Origin: Channa striata
Taxonomy: Eukaryota; Chordata; Actinopteri; Anabantiformes; Channidae
Direction: 5' to 3'
Length of the DNA stretch: 64,000 nucleotides
NCBI GenBank assembly: GCA_033026295.1
Contig: CM065175.1
Location: forward strand, 18,982,837-19,046,836
Positions 11,817 to 23,429 of this stretch are shown here, in pieces (the first letter of the stretch is position 1; each line of letters opens with the position of its first letter). The position numbers and the translations under genes were made by a program. The notes beneath the pieces were generated by a model. It did no database searches, was not told the origin of the DNA, and saw nothing but the letters and a program-made list of their open reading frames with translations.

Positions 11817-14800
11817 GCTTTTTTTTTTTTTTTTTTTTTTTTTTTGGGTGGGGTGAGATGGAGAAAGCCAAATGCGTTTGGTGTTTAAAGTGGGAAAATG
11901 AAAGCTGTGCTTCCTAATGTCCTGTCTTAAGTGGATGTCTCTGTGTCTGATGAAGCGTGAAGTGCTCTGTAACCCTAACAAAATGACTATCACTGTGTTC
12001 CTGTGGTTTTAAATGGCCCTCTCCTTAGTGCCACTGTCTCTACCTCCATCCTGCTCAGTATGAAATGGGAAGACCGAAATGGAGACTGACCAAAAATACA
12101 GTAATTGCATGAAGAGGATGTGTTTGTCACAGTCACGTCCCCCACGCAGAAATGATTCAAAAGGTCAAACTTCACTTAATATAAGAACTTAATATTTCAT
12201 ACTGACTATATAAATATGAAGGGTCTGAAACAACAAACATTACATACTGTGGCACAACAGGTATGTCAACCCTTATGGAGTTTTCTGTATTAAAAATTAT
12301 TTATTTTAATAGTCATGTAATGTCTCAACAATAGTTTTCGTCTGTCTTCAATTAATCATTCAGACATGACCAGTGAAAGTTGGAAAAGTACAGTGTGTCA
12401 TCAGTCGTCTGAGAGCTTTGTCCAGTTACATCTAGGGGTTCACATACAAGTGCATTCACTAATCACATTAGAATCTCGCATGATTAGCTTCGTCACGCTG
12501 GTAAAACTTGAAGATCACATCTTATGATTAAAAATGCCAAACATGGGTCATTCCAAAGGGTTCACATACTTGTCACTGTAGCTTAGATATTTGAAACTCT
12601 GTGATGGTTTAATCTTCAGACTACTCCAATGCTCAAACAAATCCTGTCATTATTAAAGATCCCACCTAAGACATGGTTATGTTTTATTCGTTTTCGATAT
12701 TGAATCGCAGTGGATGCATTTGTGACATAGAAATCAATTTACAATCAAAGTAAAAAAAAAGCGGTACACATTTTTAGGGACTGCAGTGGGTCTTTTAACT
12801 GCGTTCACTTTAGAGTTTAATTTTTCAGAGGCACAGTAGGGACAGTGTACTTCTTACATCATTGTCTTATAACCGATGTAAGGGACAGAAATCTCAGTTT
12901 TGCTTTTGTCAGGCCATTTACCTGTCCACTTTTTGTTTTTTTTTTTTCTTTCTGTACTGACCTTCACTGCACCTTTCCAATGATTGTGTGCACAGTGACT
13001 CTCCACTGAGCCATGGGACCTACAGAGTTTCCATAGGCCTTCTCATTGCCTTTGTTGCACCAGCAGTCAATATGTAAGTATAGCTCCTTATAACCAAATA
13101 AGTACTTTTGTGTTAGGTTTTTTTTTTTTGGGGTTTAGTTTTTTGATTGACTGCATTATTGCTTTAGATTTTTTTTTAGTTTGTGTAACTGATAATTCTT
13201 TATAGCAGCCAATCAGAAACGTGTATGTTGTTGCAGTGTGCCTTTGTTTTAATGGCACTGCTTTTGCCCAGAAATAGACTTGCGGAACATCAGCAATCCA
13301 CTGTTAATCAATGTTGTAAACCAAAAAAACATAAAAAAAAGAGCATGAAAGCTTGGTATAGAAACTTTGAGGCCAGTCATGATTTGTGATATAAGGTTTT
13401 TCCTAACCTACTGTACTGTATGAACATAATGCATTCTGTGTTCTCACTGGATTGATCTAAGGAAATGTGATTACAAATTAATATCAAGACACTGTAATAT
13501 AAACACTTTAATAATTGCTCAAATCAGTGCTGTGTTATCAACATATGAATTTGTCATTTGCTCTTTGAAGTGTATTGCCAAATTGTCAATTGAATAGTCT
13601 CCTATTGCAAAGGGATTCTCATTTGGATCCTGTTTTCACCTCGACATATTTTAAACATTTGTTAAACAGTGTTAATCCAGTCCTCTGTTTTCATAGTAAT
13701 CTAATTACAGCCCTATAAAGCACGAATGCAAACGACGATGTTTAGTTATCTATCTCCTGCAAATGTTAAGAGATGCAAAATCAATGGCATAATTCAACAT
13801 TTGCATTTCTAATGTTGGCATTTTCCAAACGGGATCCCTCTTGAGTCTAGCACTATTCCCCAAACCCCTAGACCAAAATATGATTGACAGTGGGTAGACA
13901 TGACTCTTGACTTGAAAGTTGTACCATTTATTCCTGGGATCAATATGTACAATATAGTTAACCAGATGGAAAACTATTTTAAGTCCAAGTCCTTGGTGCT
14001 CTCTTAATGTAAGGTCTTTTGTACCATACCAGAGACTTTGTCATTTTTTTTCCCATCAGAACAAAACAGAACTCTGGGGTAAAGACAACACATATGCTGT
14101 TATGTGATGATGTGCTTTTTACTTATGAAAAATAATTTTTTTCTAAAATGTAAACATTTTGTAATTGTTAACACAGGTATATTATTATTTATTCTTATTA
14201 AAAATTTTATATAATTTAGAAATGATCAAATACGTTCTGGTCAGACTGGATTTTATACCCAGAGAGGTGCAAAAATGGTTTCTGCACAGATTTTCAAGAA
14301 GACATTGACAAGTGTTTTCAGAGATATGGATGTCACTGGTAGTTAATACTGTTTACCTCAATTAAAGGAGTTTGAGTGGGAGATGAATTTTTGTTGCAGC
14401 AAAAGTCATCCGCAGCTGGTTTCCACTCGAAGCTCTGGAATAATGACATGGGAGACGATCTCAGCGGTGCTCTTGCTCAGTACAGTATGTATCCTCTGAT
14501 CTTTCTCGCTGTGCTGTTGCATGACCGCCAGTCCTGTTATTGCGGAACTCTGGAAGCTATTTTCAGCATTATTTTGATCAGAATGAATCTTGCGTTATCA
14601 AAACACAAGGGGAAACAAAAGGCCACTTCCGGGCTTGACACTGCTAAATCGCCTTCATTACTTACACAAAGAGATTTGCTAAGGGGATTTTTTTTTTTTT
14701 TTTCTATTATACTCCACGGCCGCAATTTATGTAGATCCATGCTGGGTTCTGCTCTGGAAATTCACACCCATCAGTTGCTGCTAATTATTGGAAGTCCTCT

Positions 14801-15859
14801 AGTTTACGGCGCACTGAATAGAATATCCTGGGGAGAAAAACACCTGCACTCCTGATTCAAATGTTTCTCTCGGTGCTCCAAAATGTCATTGTCGCTTTCT
14901 CCAAAACAAATTTCATCCAGCAGTATTGAGCGCATAAATGCACGTTTAGCATATCTGGGTTTGGATAGGTTCAGTTTACCCTGCCCTGCTGCGCAAATAT
15001 GTTCGCTCCTTTGTCAGGCCTATATCACAACCAATCCTCAAATATTTTACTCTGTAATTTCCAGTCACTAGTCAGCCTATATGGTCACGGTCACAGTGTC
15101 TTTTTTTTTTTTCTCTTTTGGACCCTGTGTTTTTGAACTCCTTGTTTAAACCCCTGCGTAATGTAATTCTCGTGAGATACGTGAACTAAGTGAGCTAACA
15201 ATTTCGTTTTGTTCTCTCTTTCCTTTGTTTTGACTTCATGACCCCCTCCTCTCTCTTTCGAATTCCCACTTTTTCCCAAACATTTTCTCCCTTTTGTCAA
15301 CCTTGTCTTTATTTTTTTATATTTCCTCACTGTGTCTTTGCTGTCTTTTGTTTTAATTTTCTCTTCCCCCTTTTCTTGCCATTTTTTTCACCTTAACTCT
15401 CAACTTCACCCGTTTTGCCACCACTGCTTTCTCCTCCGTCTTCCATTATCAGATATCCGCCTTCGTGTCCGAGCTGAATACCTGGAGCACGAGTCGGCAC
15501 TCCGTAACGGTGTCTCCTCGGACAAGAGGCAGCCCCTGGAACGGCAGTTTGAATTGTTCAGCCAAGCCAACTCTCTACTGCGAGCTAGAGACCTGGGCTC
15601 CATCGTCTGCGACATCAAGTTCACAGAACTGGACAACCTTGATGCCTTCTGGAGTGACTACCTTAGTGGGGCTCTGCTCGAGGCTCTCAAAGGAGTGTTC
15701 ATCACTGATTCCCTGAGGACGGCAGCAGGCTCAGAGGGTGTCCGCCTGCTGATCAGTGTGGACCAAGACGACTATGAAGAGGGCCGAAGGCTCCTGAGAG
15801 CCAAGAAAATGCAGTCATCCAGCAGTGGTGCGCGCACAGAGACTCAGTGGGCTGTGTAG
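6400..15859 (+). CDS. dedd2: Death effector domain-containing protein 2, four coding exons
   Basis: Nuclear/nucleolar DED protein. In mammals DEDD2 (FLAME-3) associates with DEDD and caspase-8/10 and promotes apoptosis from the nucleus. Join 6400-6874, 7031-7159, 7587-7742 and 15453-15859: 388 aa, all introns phase 1, all GT/AG. The DED spans about residues 24-152 (ECLNYYGMLSLHEVF, then SGLELLLELERRG and LLRVLTRHDL). KRRR follows at 154-157, then VSPER, a basic segment (ARRRRKKRGNGWSRRSKK, about 212-229) and a proline-rich stretch. The conserved DEDD-family C-terminus (DIRLRVRAEY, RDLGSIVCDIKF, ALKGVFITDSL) fills 254-388. DECLDYYGMLSLH-like wording and VSPER favour DEDD2 over DEDD. The protein is about 60 residues longer than human DEDD2, mostly from an expanded DED loop. 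The ATG has a good context (ATCATGG). Confidence 0.95.
7031..7159 (+). CDS. dedd2: dedd2 coding exon 2
   Basis: 129 nt between TGTTTTTCAG and a GTGAGT donor. It encodes VSPERIGQRYGIEDRELVCF and a weakly conserved linker. VSPER directly after the basic KRRR motif is also found in mammalian DEDD2. Confidence 0.88.
7243..7262. repeat. poly-T tract
   Basis: Uninterrupted run of 20 T in dedd2 intron 3. Confidence 0.9.
7587..7742 (+). CDS. dedd2: dedd2 coding exon 3, basic and proline-rich
   Basis: 156 nt between GTTTCAG and a TG|GTAAGT donor. It encodes an arginine/lysine cluster typical of a nuclear or nucleolar targeting signal, then PPPPTPPPPPHKVSC. The final SC-D junction matches TCDIRLRV in mammals, so no exon is needed between this and the last one. 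Confidence 0.88.
11511..11605 (+). other. candidate cryptic exon in dedd2 intron 4
   Basis: A very long CT-rich tract ends in CTTGTGTTTGCAG at 11510, a near-ideal acceptor. The sequence after it stays open in the phase dedd2 would need (VLNRPPVCQENSIL). The only nearby donor, ATG|GTACAG at 11605/11606, is weak and would give 95 nt, which breaks the frame. Best read as a decoy or a frame-breaking alternative exon. No homologue recognised. Confidence 0.2.
11778..11845. repeat. compound poly-T tract
   Basis: About 38 T, the interruption GGC, then about 27 T, followed by GGGTGGGG. It could be the tail of an inserted retroelement on the minus strand or simple expansion. Lengths here are often unreliable in assemblies. 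Confidence 0.85.
12247..12578. mobile_element. non-autonomous Tc1-like MITE
   Basis: The left end after TA reads CTGTGGCACAACAGGTATGTC, continuing AACCCTT. The right end, read on the other strand, is CAGTGACAAGTATGTGAACC, continuing CTT. The two are imperfect inverted repeats of about 24-28 bp, and each is flanked by TA (12245-12246, 12579-12580), the Tc1/mariner target duplication. An extra internal GGGGTTCACATACAAGTGCA copies the end motif near 12435. There is no transposase frame; total 332 bp. Repeat homology and TA flanks are visible; the family name is inference. Confidence 0.7.
15453..15859 (+). CDS. dedd2: dedd2 last coding exon, conserved C-terminal domain
   Basis: Opens after TTCCATTATCAG, completes Asp254 and encodes the DEDD-family C-terminal domain. 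Recognisable blocks are DIRLRVRAEYLEHESAL, QPLERQFELF, RDLGSIVCDIKF and DAFWSDYLSGALLEALKGVF. Ends TAG at 15857-15859. Confidence 0.96.
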
Positions 15860-17409
15860 GCTAATGACTTTTGGGCTTTATTATATTTAGTATAAAGAAA
15901 GGAATTGTAGGTGACTGCTTTTGAAAGGTAGGGTTACATGCAAATTTGAAGCCTTCTCCTTTTGTAGTTGCAGTCGATGTGATAACCACTAGATGGCAAC
16001 ACTTACCATTGGTTTCGCTCAAAACATGCCTTACATTTTCAGAATAGTCTGGTTTGTTTGTGTGTGGGGGGGTTTTTTTTGTTTGGTTTTTTGAGTTAAT
16101 GAAACTGATCAATGTTCTTTTCTTTCACGTTCATGCAAAGGTGCTAAGATACCAGGATGATAGAGAATATCGAGATTTTTCTTATTCTCAGTGAGAACAG
16201 GAGCAAGCGAGCCTGTGCCACAAGATCAAGTGCTAAGCCCTCCATAGCAATCTAAATTCTAAGTTTAAAAAAGGCTGAAACACCTGGGCTGCCGCAGATT
16301 GTGCCAAATGTGACAATATAGTGTTAAACACATCCATATGCTAATAGGGTTGAAATTACACGGACAGTTAAACTTACTGTGCCACCGTAACCAAATAACT
16401 AATGTGGACTTTACCAACAACATTCCAACATAGCCCTCACCAAACATATGATGCGTTCACAATATTGTGGAAAAGACGAATAATCGTAACATTATCCTAA
16501 TTGAAGCTAATCTAGAAAAATGTGCAAAGAAAAGTTTCTGTTCTTAAAAAAAAGGGATAGAGTTGAGCACAATTGGAAAAGTGAGCTGCTGTCAGTACAG
16601 ATTGACCCTTGGTCTAAGTTTGGAAAGCCTAGTCCACACACATACGCACAGATAACAGAAACTAGCATTCTTAGCCCTCTGTACCATGATAACCCAACTT
16701 GTGATTGCCGTGGCCAGTGGATACGGCAGTCGGCAGTAGATGACAGCAGTGATTAGAACTAGGCCTCAGCAGACCATGGAAGATTCATCATCACAAGCTT
16801 GTCAACAGTAGCCCGGATAATGCAATGGTGGCTTGTGTCCGGGCTTCCAGCTAGGCCACAGCAAGTACTTCTCTCTGCAAGTAAAGCACAGGACAGTGCG
16901 TCGGTCAATAGAAGTGATGTTGGGGAGATCAAAATCAAAAGTGCACATCCCAGCTCCACTCAGCCCTGCTATGTAGGCCCAGTAGAGTGGCTCACAGACA
17001 GCTGTCTACTCACCCTGCTGGAACTAATGCCTGGACTTCACTCGTAGAAGACGATCAATAAGACCCCTCACTCTAAGTCCCTTCATACAGACACGACTTA
17101 AGCAAGCAGAGTTGCTACTGTCTGAAGTACAGGGTTTTGTGGTGCTGGGCATGGGTGGGGACAATGGACATACTTCCATGTTTACTTATTGGGTAAAATA
17201 ATTGGTTTATATGTATATATGTGTGTGTGTTTGTATTGTTCATATGAGCAAAAATTGACTTATCCAGGGGAACAGTTTTGTTATGACAATTTGATTTGGG
17301 GAATTTTTTGGGAATCTTTATATATTCAAAGTTATTTCTGTTGAATAATAAAGATTTGGTGGCGTAAAGCTGTATGTGCACATTGTTATTGGCTTGTTTT
17401 TACAATAAA
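15860..17409 (+). other. dedd2: dedd2 3' UTR with polyadenylation signals
   Basis: After the stop, 1.5 kb without protein similarity leads to AATAAA at 17347-17352 and again at 17404-17409. Either could define the transcript end. A short TG run lies near 17219-17230. Confidence 0.5.
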
Positions 17410-20200
17410 ACATTATTGTATTATCAACCCAAAAAGCCACGATTTTAATGTTTGCTGCTGGTGTTGTGAGAGAAGGAATATGTGAAAATGCAATTTTAAA
17501 AAAAATGATTCTTACCTGCATTTCTCATGAATATCCAAGTCTCCCTTATTCCCCACAGTGAACATCTTCATATCAAATAGGTAAGCTCTTAAACACTCGT
17601 AACATAACCATTTTCATACAATTGTTTTTGTAAATTTAGCAGGAGAAAATTGGAATTTAGAACAATTGCTAACATAAGATTTCCTCTACGCAGCACACTA
17701 CATGCAAGTGTTTCTCACCTCTCTTGCTTATATGGTGTATTTTGTTTTTTTGGGGAGGTGGGTTTATATATATGTATGATAAATTTTGAGCCTAACAACC
17801 TTTATGTCTGACTTTGAGTGTCTGTCTCATATTTTTTAGTCCTTGTCTCTGATATTTTGAACAGTTTTCCAGTGTCGTCTTATTCCTGGTCTTCAGCCTC
17901 CATACCTGTATTAGTGGGATTGTGCCCTCTCCTTCCCCTGGAATGGTTTGAAGAGGTCCCTCAAATGCAGGTCACCACGGATCAAATCCTTAATTATTTC
18001 TCCTTGCTCTTAGCTGTCAGTTTGATGAAACCCAAGAATGGTCTGTGCTTGGAAGAGCTTATCAAACTACCCACCCCTGCGATATTTTTTTTTTTTTCTT
18101 CCGTGAACCATTCACGTACTTCAAGGTGTAATTGCTGTGGACATAATGATACAGCGCTGCTGTTCCCATGTTTGGTTGTATGACATAAAACTATCTTCAA
18201 ACTAAATCTCAATTTTAAGAATCTAAACATTTACACTTACTGTTTCTGAAAATAGATGATAATTTTTGAACATTGCACCAATTTGTATTGAACAATAAGA
18301 AATATTAAATACATATTTTAGTGAAACGACTGTACTGCATGGTTCCACATCTGGGGACTAATGTCTAACAATCTTCACCACCCCAAAATTAGCATGTATA
18401 CCATACCTATAAATATAAAATATAAACTTTTAAATATCTGTACTTCTTCAGATAACATTATTTCAGCTTGAATGAAACCTGATTTGACATTGTGTGCTGC
18501 TTCAGCTTTTTAAAAGTAAACACTCTTCAGTCTACTGACGTAAAAGGTTTAAAAAATGAGTATTTATATCAACGAGGAAGGACAGTTGAGTCATTCGACC
18601 CATACAGTTATTTATTAGTAACAAATGATTTGTTAAATGCAAGTTTTGATTCTTTATGCCAGAACGTGAGGTCCAATCTCTGGGCCACCTTGGACATAAT
18701 TAGGTCCTCTGATGTAGACCAACATGGTCCACAGACACATTAATAAATAATGTGAATGTCAGCTAAAGGGCATTCTGAAGAGCCACTTTACTTCACGCAG
18801 AAATCTAAGGAAGCACTCTGTGATTCAAGGTTATGACATACTGTAGAGTGATGCGCACTTTAGAGATGTTAAACATGTTAAACATACCTCAATAAAAATC
18901 AAGAGCAATGGGCAGCCCATCAGATCAGGAGCTCTTTACATTTAGTATTTCATCTACTTACATCATCAATTTGTATTTAACCAATTCTCTTACAAATCCA
19001 ACTTACGGGATTGTGAAAAGGTTTGCATCTACCTGCCATGTGACTGAAAACACTTGGTCTGGATTTCCTCTTTAATGACTTATACCAATGTATTTGTTTA
19101 ATTAATTTAATTATCAACTGAAACCATCGATGCTACGCAGCAAACCTACATTTATAGTCATTTCTATTGAAATTTTAAATCCGTTCTTGTGGACCTTCTC
19201 CTGCCAAATCTCTCACATCTCTGATATTATTACTTAAATGTTTAGAGAATTCTTATGTCGAGTTAAGTAAAATTGCTGCTGCGTGTACAAATGAAGTTTT
19301 CAACTTTTTATCATGGAGAGCAGTAAGCACGGCCAGCCCTCTGGGAGAAAACCAGATAGGGCCGTTTCTACCCTGTTCAGAATATGCCTCGTTTGATGGC
19401 CTGCTAAAATGCCCCAGGCCTGCCATGGGGAAAACTGAGATTTTTTTTGAAAGTCCAGTTCTCACCACACCCAGCCTTAAAGGTAGACCAGCGATGTGGC
19501 ACGTTTTGTGAGAAGTCTGCAAAACTATTGAGGTTTAACTCTAAGGATTCTGCCACATACCCTCCTCTGAACATGGACTCCTTCTTGAATGACCCTTCCG
19601 CTATGAGTGAGTTGTTTGTCAGAGAAATTGGGGCACATTTCTGGAGCGCTCAGGAACATCATGCTCACTCATATCCAAGGACATAAGTAAGAGTATCACC
19701 AAGTACCACCTTCTTTTGTCAGGCTGCCCTCTCCCAACGGAATTTAAATTTCTGAAGGTTTTCACTGAGGTGTCTCCATCAGGCAATAATAAAACCACTT
19801 GAACAACTGGAGCCACCTCTGTACCTACTGAGATTTTCCATACCCTCTTATTTTTCTGTAAATATTTAAAAATTATCCTGCCACTACGTTAGAAACTTCC
19901 CAAAATGTCACCCAGCAAGTTTTCCACTCAATTTCCCTATCAGTCTGGATCCTTAAAGAAAAAATGACATGATGACTCTTATTTAAGGTAGTCATCAGCC
20001 CTACAGTACATGCCAGACTAGCTGCCTCCGCCGTATCAAGTCTTAGGGCTAAGCTAACCAGCTACGGGGTCTAATTTCATATTCCACATAAACAGGAGTG
20101 CTACTAGCATTTATTTGACTCTGAGCGAGAAACCAAGTAGATATTTATCTCATAATGTCAAACAGTCTTTTGATAAACTTCAGTGACGGCTGTCTGTTTT
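17410..20200. other. intergenic, AT-rich, nothing recognised
   Basis: No exon-like, repeat or RNA signal that I can support. Several short open frames without similarity. A tandem TTAAACATG/TTAAACATA pair lies near 18870. Confidence 0.5.
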
Positions 20201-20202
20201 AG

Positions 20203-20420
20203 CATGTCTGCCGTAGTGAACGCCAGGATCCTGCCATCTTCCTGGCCTGCTGCTGACCCTTGGAGCCCCCACCCATCACCACCACCACCACCAACACTCC
20301 TCCTCTGCAGCTTCAGCACAGCAGCAGCTTCGAGCCAATAGCCTTCGCTTGCTGCCTCGCCAATCTACATCCAGGTCAAGGTTTCCACAGATGGGGTCAA
20401 AGATCCCGTTGCTATGGTGA
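20203..20420 (+). other. exon-like block with histidine run and RFX-like site
   Basis: A TGTCTGTTTTAG acceptor at 20202 precedes ATGTCTGCCG. One frame (from 20229) encodes six His, QH, then SSSAASAQQQLRANSLRLLP; another, from the ATG at 20204, reads MSAVVNARILPSSWPAADP and then prolines. A CAG|GTCAAG donor near 20372 is possible. No frame runs cleanly from an ATG to a donor, and I recognise no homologue. GTTGCTATGGTGAC (20408-20421), a weak RFX X-box, overlaps the end. Candidate untranslated exon or enhancer. Confidence 0.2.
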
Positions 20421-20560
20421 CAAAGCTGGGGCAGGACAGTGGCTGTCTTGTGATGGCTGCAGCAGGCTGGGGATCAAAACACCGAGAGAAGCCACAGCGA
20501 GAGGGGACCAATTATGGGGCCAATGTTGAAAATAACGAAACCATTTTGCTTTTTTAAATG

Positions 20561-21780
20561 AATTCATCAGTTCCAACATGTTTTTACTTTCTATTACCTG
20601 CAGAATTGAATAACATGGAAGCAGATATATAAAGCAACCTTTTTTTTTTTTTACACCTTAACACACACTGAACATTTTGTGCAGTGAATGTTTGGTTTAT
20701 TGGCTAAAGCACTTCATAAAGATATCACAGGATTTGTGTCTGCAGTGCAAATTGTACTGGGCTGGAGAAGCTAATGTAACAGTGGGTTGTGTGGCAGGAT
20801 AGTGGTCATCATCCTCCTGGACACTTTATTCCTCTGTCCGCAGGTGTTCTTTGCACCTCCTTGATTGGATGGAGACTCAAGTCATCTTGTGGTAACTCAG
20901 GCCTAAATCAGTCTCCTATCGAAACATGTCATCTAAAGCTGATAGACACTATAGCCGTCTGCAGGCCCAGTGGAGCTGCCATTATTTTATGTATACCCCG
21001 AAGCATATGGTACATCTTTGTGATGGGGAAAATTCTACAGCTTTTATTGAGTAGAGAAAATTAAATTAGGGGGATTTTCTCAAAAGCCCTCTTCCTACAT
21101 CTGCACTGTGTGCGGTTGATGGATAGTAGTCACAGCAGATTTCAAACCCGATTTTTAAAAATAAGGAGCACAGTCTTCCAAATACGCAAAGTTAGACGTT
21201 GTTGATGTTCTCAAACAAATTGCTTTGACAGTTTGGGAAATTGTTGCATTTCTGGTGTCATTTCCCTGCTGTTTTTAGCCATAGCTCCTGGTAAATGCAG
21301 TGCATGTGTGTGAAGGCAGATGGAACTGCAGGTTTCTCTGTTCGCGCTCATCAGGAAACTCTGGTGTCTCCGACCTGCAGGTGGCAGCACATTAATGAAG
21401 CTCCAATTTGAGGAGGATTTCTATTCAAAACTGTGGATCTGCTGCTGAACATCGACGTTCGTGTCAGAAACATCCGCCCTGCCACGAAGTAAAGAGTCAA
21501 ATTTCTAGAAACACAGACTGATTTCAAACTTAACATTAATAAAACGCTGTGGTATGATAAGATATAGACCACATAATTATACAGGCCACGCAGCAGTTGG
21601 GTCACACTGGGCCTTTTTAACATTGTGCATATACAAAGTAAATTCCCACTATAAACGTCCCACAGTCTGTCATTTTTGGGTGAGCTAAAGTTTAATATTT
21701 CATCCTGTCAATGCTTTTGACTTGTGATTACCTCAGCTGTGTCACGAGCCCGTCCTGCGCTCATTTAAACCACCGTCTTG
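20561..21780. other. intergenic, nothing recognised
   Basis: Unique sequence with a T-run at about 20640-20652. No supported gene, repeat or RNA. Confidence 0.45.
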
Positions 21781-21814
21781 CTTTTGCTCCTGCTCTTCGC
21801 CTATTTCTCCTCAG

Positions 21815-21877
21815 CAGCAGCAGCAGCACCACAGCCACCGGGTCGCCATGGAAACCGCTGAGAGACACGCGTCGAGG
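21815..21877 (+). other. candidate first-exon segment with strong Kozak ATG
   Basis: CTATTTCTCCTCAG precedes (CAG)4; GTCGCCATGGAAACC at 21842-21856 holds an ATG in ideal context (GCCATGG), encoding METAERHASR, and the segment ends AGG|GTGAGA. The same bases form an RFX-type X-box (GTCGCCATGGAAAC), so the motif may be a binding site rather than a start. 63 nt. No homologue recognised. Confidence 0.3.
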
Positions 21878-22111
21878 GTGAGAGATGGAGAGAGAACGAG
21901 GGACAGCGAGGGACACAGAGAGAGAGAGAGAGAGCGCAAAGGGGAGACATGAAAGGTTAGGGTGTTACCATATGGCCCCCAAACATCCCCACCCACCCCT
22001 CAGTTTAATTCTGAGCCCCCAACCCACACATAGCGGCCCCCCTCACACGCACCTCTGCCTCCCCCGTACCCTCGCCCCCATCTTTCTGCTCTCCATCCCT
22101 CTCTTGTCCAG

Positions 22112-22161
22112 ACAGGCTGCTCGCATGGCGGGGATGGAGACGTTCACCGATGGAAGCACTG
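22112..22161 (+). other. candidate 50-nt exon encoding MAGMETFTDGSTG
   Basis: A pyrimidine-rich tract ending CTCTTGTCCAG at 22111 and a CTG|GTAAAT donor at 22161/22162 flank an ATG at 22125 in the frame MAGMETFTDGSTG, leaving in phase 1. Could be the first coding exon of a plus-strand gene with its body beyond the window (pou2f2 expected from human synteny) or a lncRNA exon. Identity not established. Confidence 0.3.
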
Positions 22162-22559
22162 GTAAATTTTCACATCCACAACAACAAAAAAAAACCAGAC
22201 CAAGGAGGGCGGTGGGTGGCTCAGATATGCATCCTGCAGAGTGAACTTCTTTTCCTCCATGTGTCTTTTCACCTTTCCACTCCTCGGCTATACACTCCCC
22301 CTTTTCCCTTTCTCTCAAATCACAATCTTTCTGTTGTGTGTCATTTCAAAAAAAGGCGAAATATTGAAGCCACTTGCAGAGGAGCCCGACTTTCCTCGTG
22401 GCAGCGTCCTGGGGAAAGGCAGTGGAGAGAGAAATATCGCTCCTAATGATTTTGTGCGGGGCTGGGCTTTTTCTTTTTTATTGATTAGAAAGAAATTAAT
22501 TCACGGGGGCAGCCCTGGTGTTCGGACTCTCTCGCTCTCTCGCTCCTGCTCTCTCGTGT

Positions 22560-23420
22560 CCTCCCTTGCTCCTTTGCTCCGCGGACGAATAGCGTTGTGT
22601 CTTCTTGCCTGCTCTGCATGTTGTATCATCGCGGGAATGTTTGATTCGGAATATGCGCCGCGTTATGCATATGCGGAAGTCCCGCTGCACGTCCTCCACC
22701 TGTCATGCTTTCTCTTTGCTGCCAATATATGAAGCACATTATTTCCATCGTGCAAACGAATGAGTGGATGTGTGGCTGCTGTGGTTGGTAATGAAGTGCA
22801 CTTTTATTTGTGCGCGTAATGGCGCTCACATTTGAATTCGGGCACATCTGGAAGGGAGAAACGCCGCTGGAACAGTCCGCCCCAGCGGTTTACACTTGTT
22901 AGACTCTATTGTTCGGCTCACGCCGCTTCACTATTTGCCCCTTTGTTGTTTGATTCCTTATTGTGAAATCAAACCGGGGCTGATTTGGGAGGTTTTAGCG
23001 CGCAGGTGCGCGTACGGGCCCGTGCGTTAATTGGCGAACCCGCGTCCTGATTTGTGCATAAAACAGCCTTTAACACAGCAGTTTACGGACAAATCCACCA
23101 TGAGGGTTTTCATCAATGTGGTCGATATTTGCTCGCCTGTATCCCGATGCCCACAGATAGCACAATAACACCTCAGCAGGACAAGGGCTGATCTGCCGCC
23201 GAAGGGAAATCGATGGACAGGCTGAGTTAATTATGAGAAAATCAATTAAAAGGAGGGGATCCGCGGGCTTTATAAGGCCGAGCGGGAGGCTCCGGCCGGC
23301 AGAGGAGAGGAGGAGAGCGGCCAGCGGGAACCTCCCGGCCGAGGCTCCCCGCTCCCGCTGCCGCTGCCTGCGCGCTGCCGAGCGGCTGCTCCGCTCCGTC
23401 GGTGGCGCCCGAATGTCGCC
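22560..23420 (+). promoter_or_regulatory. CpG-rich promoter-like block with TATA box
   Basis: GC- and CpG-rich compared with the AT-rich DNA on both sides, densest at 23255-23420. GGGCTTTATAAGGCC places a TATA-like TATAAG at 23271-23276, with a purine-rich, CpG-dense leader downstream. This resembles a plus-strand core promoter initiating near 23300. The reading frame through it (MRKSIKRRGSAGF...) has no recognisable homologue. Likely an alternative promoter of a long downstream gene or of a non-coding RNA. Confidence 0.4.
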
Positions 23421-23429
23421 GCAGATTAA

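Larger units (their letters stand above)
7743..15452 (+). other. dedd2: dedd2 intron 4 (7.7 kb)
   Basis: Largest intron of the gene and mostly AT-rich unique sequence. It contains a candidate cryptic exon at 11511, compound poly-T at 11778-11845 and a Tc1-like MITE at 12247-12578. Open frames inside it (for example 9361-9771 on the minus strand) resemble no known protein. It ends in a long pyrimidine-rich stretch from about 15190 before the acceptor at 15451-15452. Confidence 0.7.

Noticed and set aside
11772..11993. Lysine-rich minus-strand frame
   Set aside because: Product of the compound poly-T tract.
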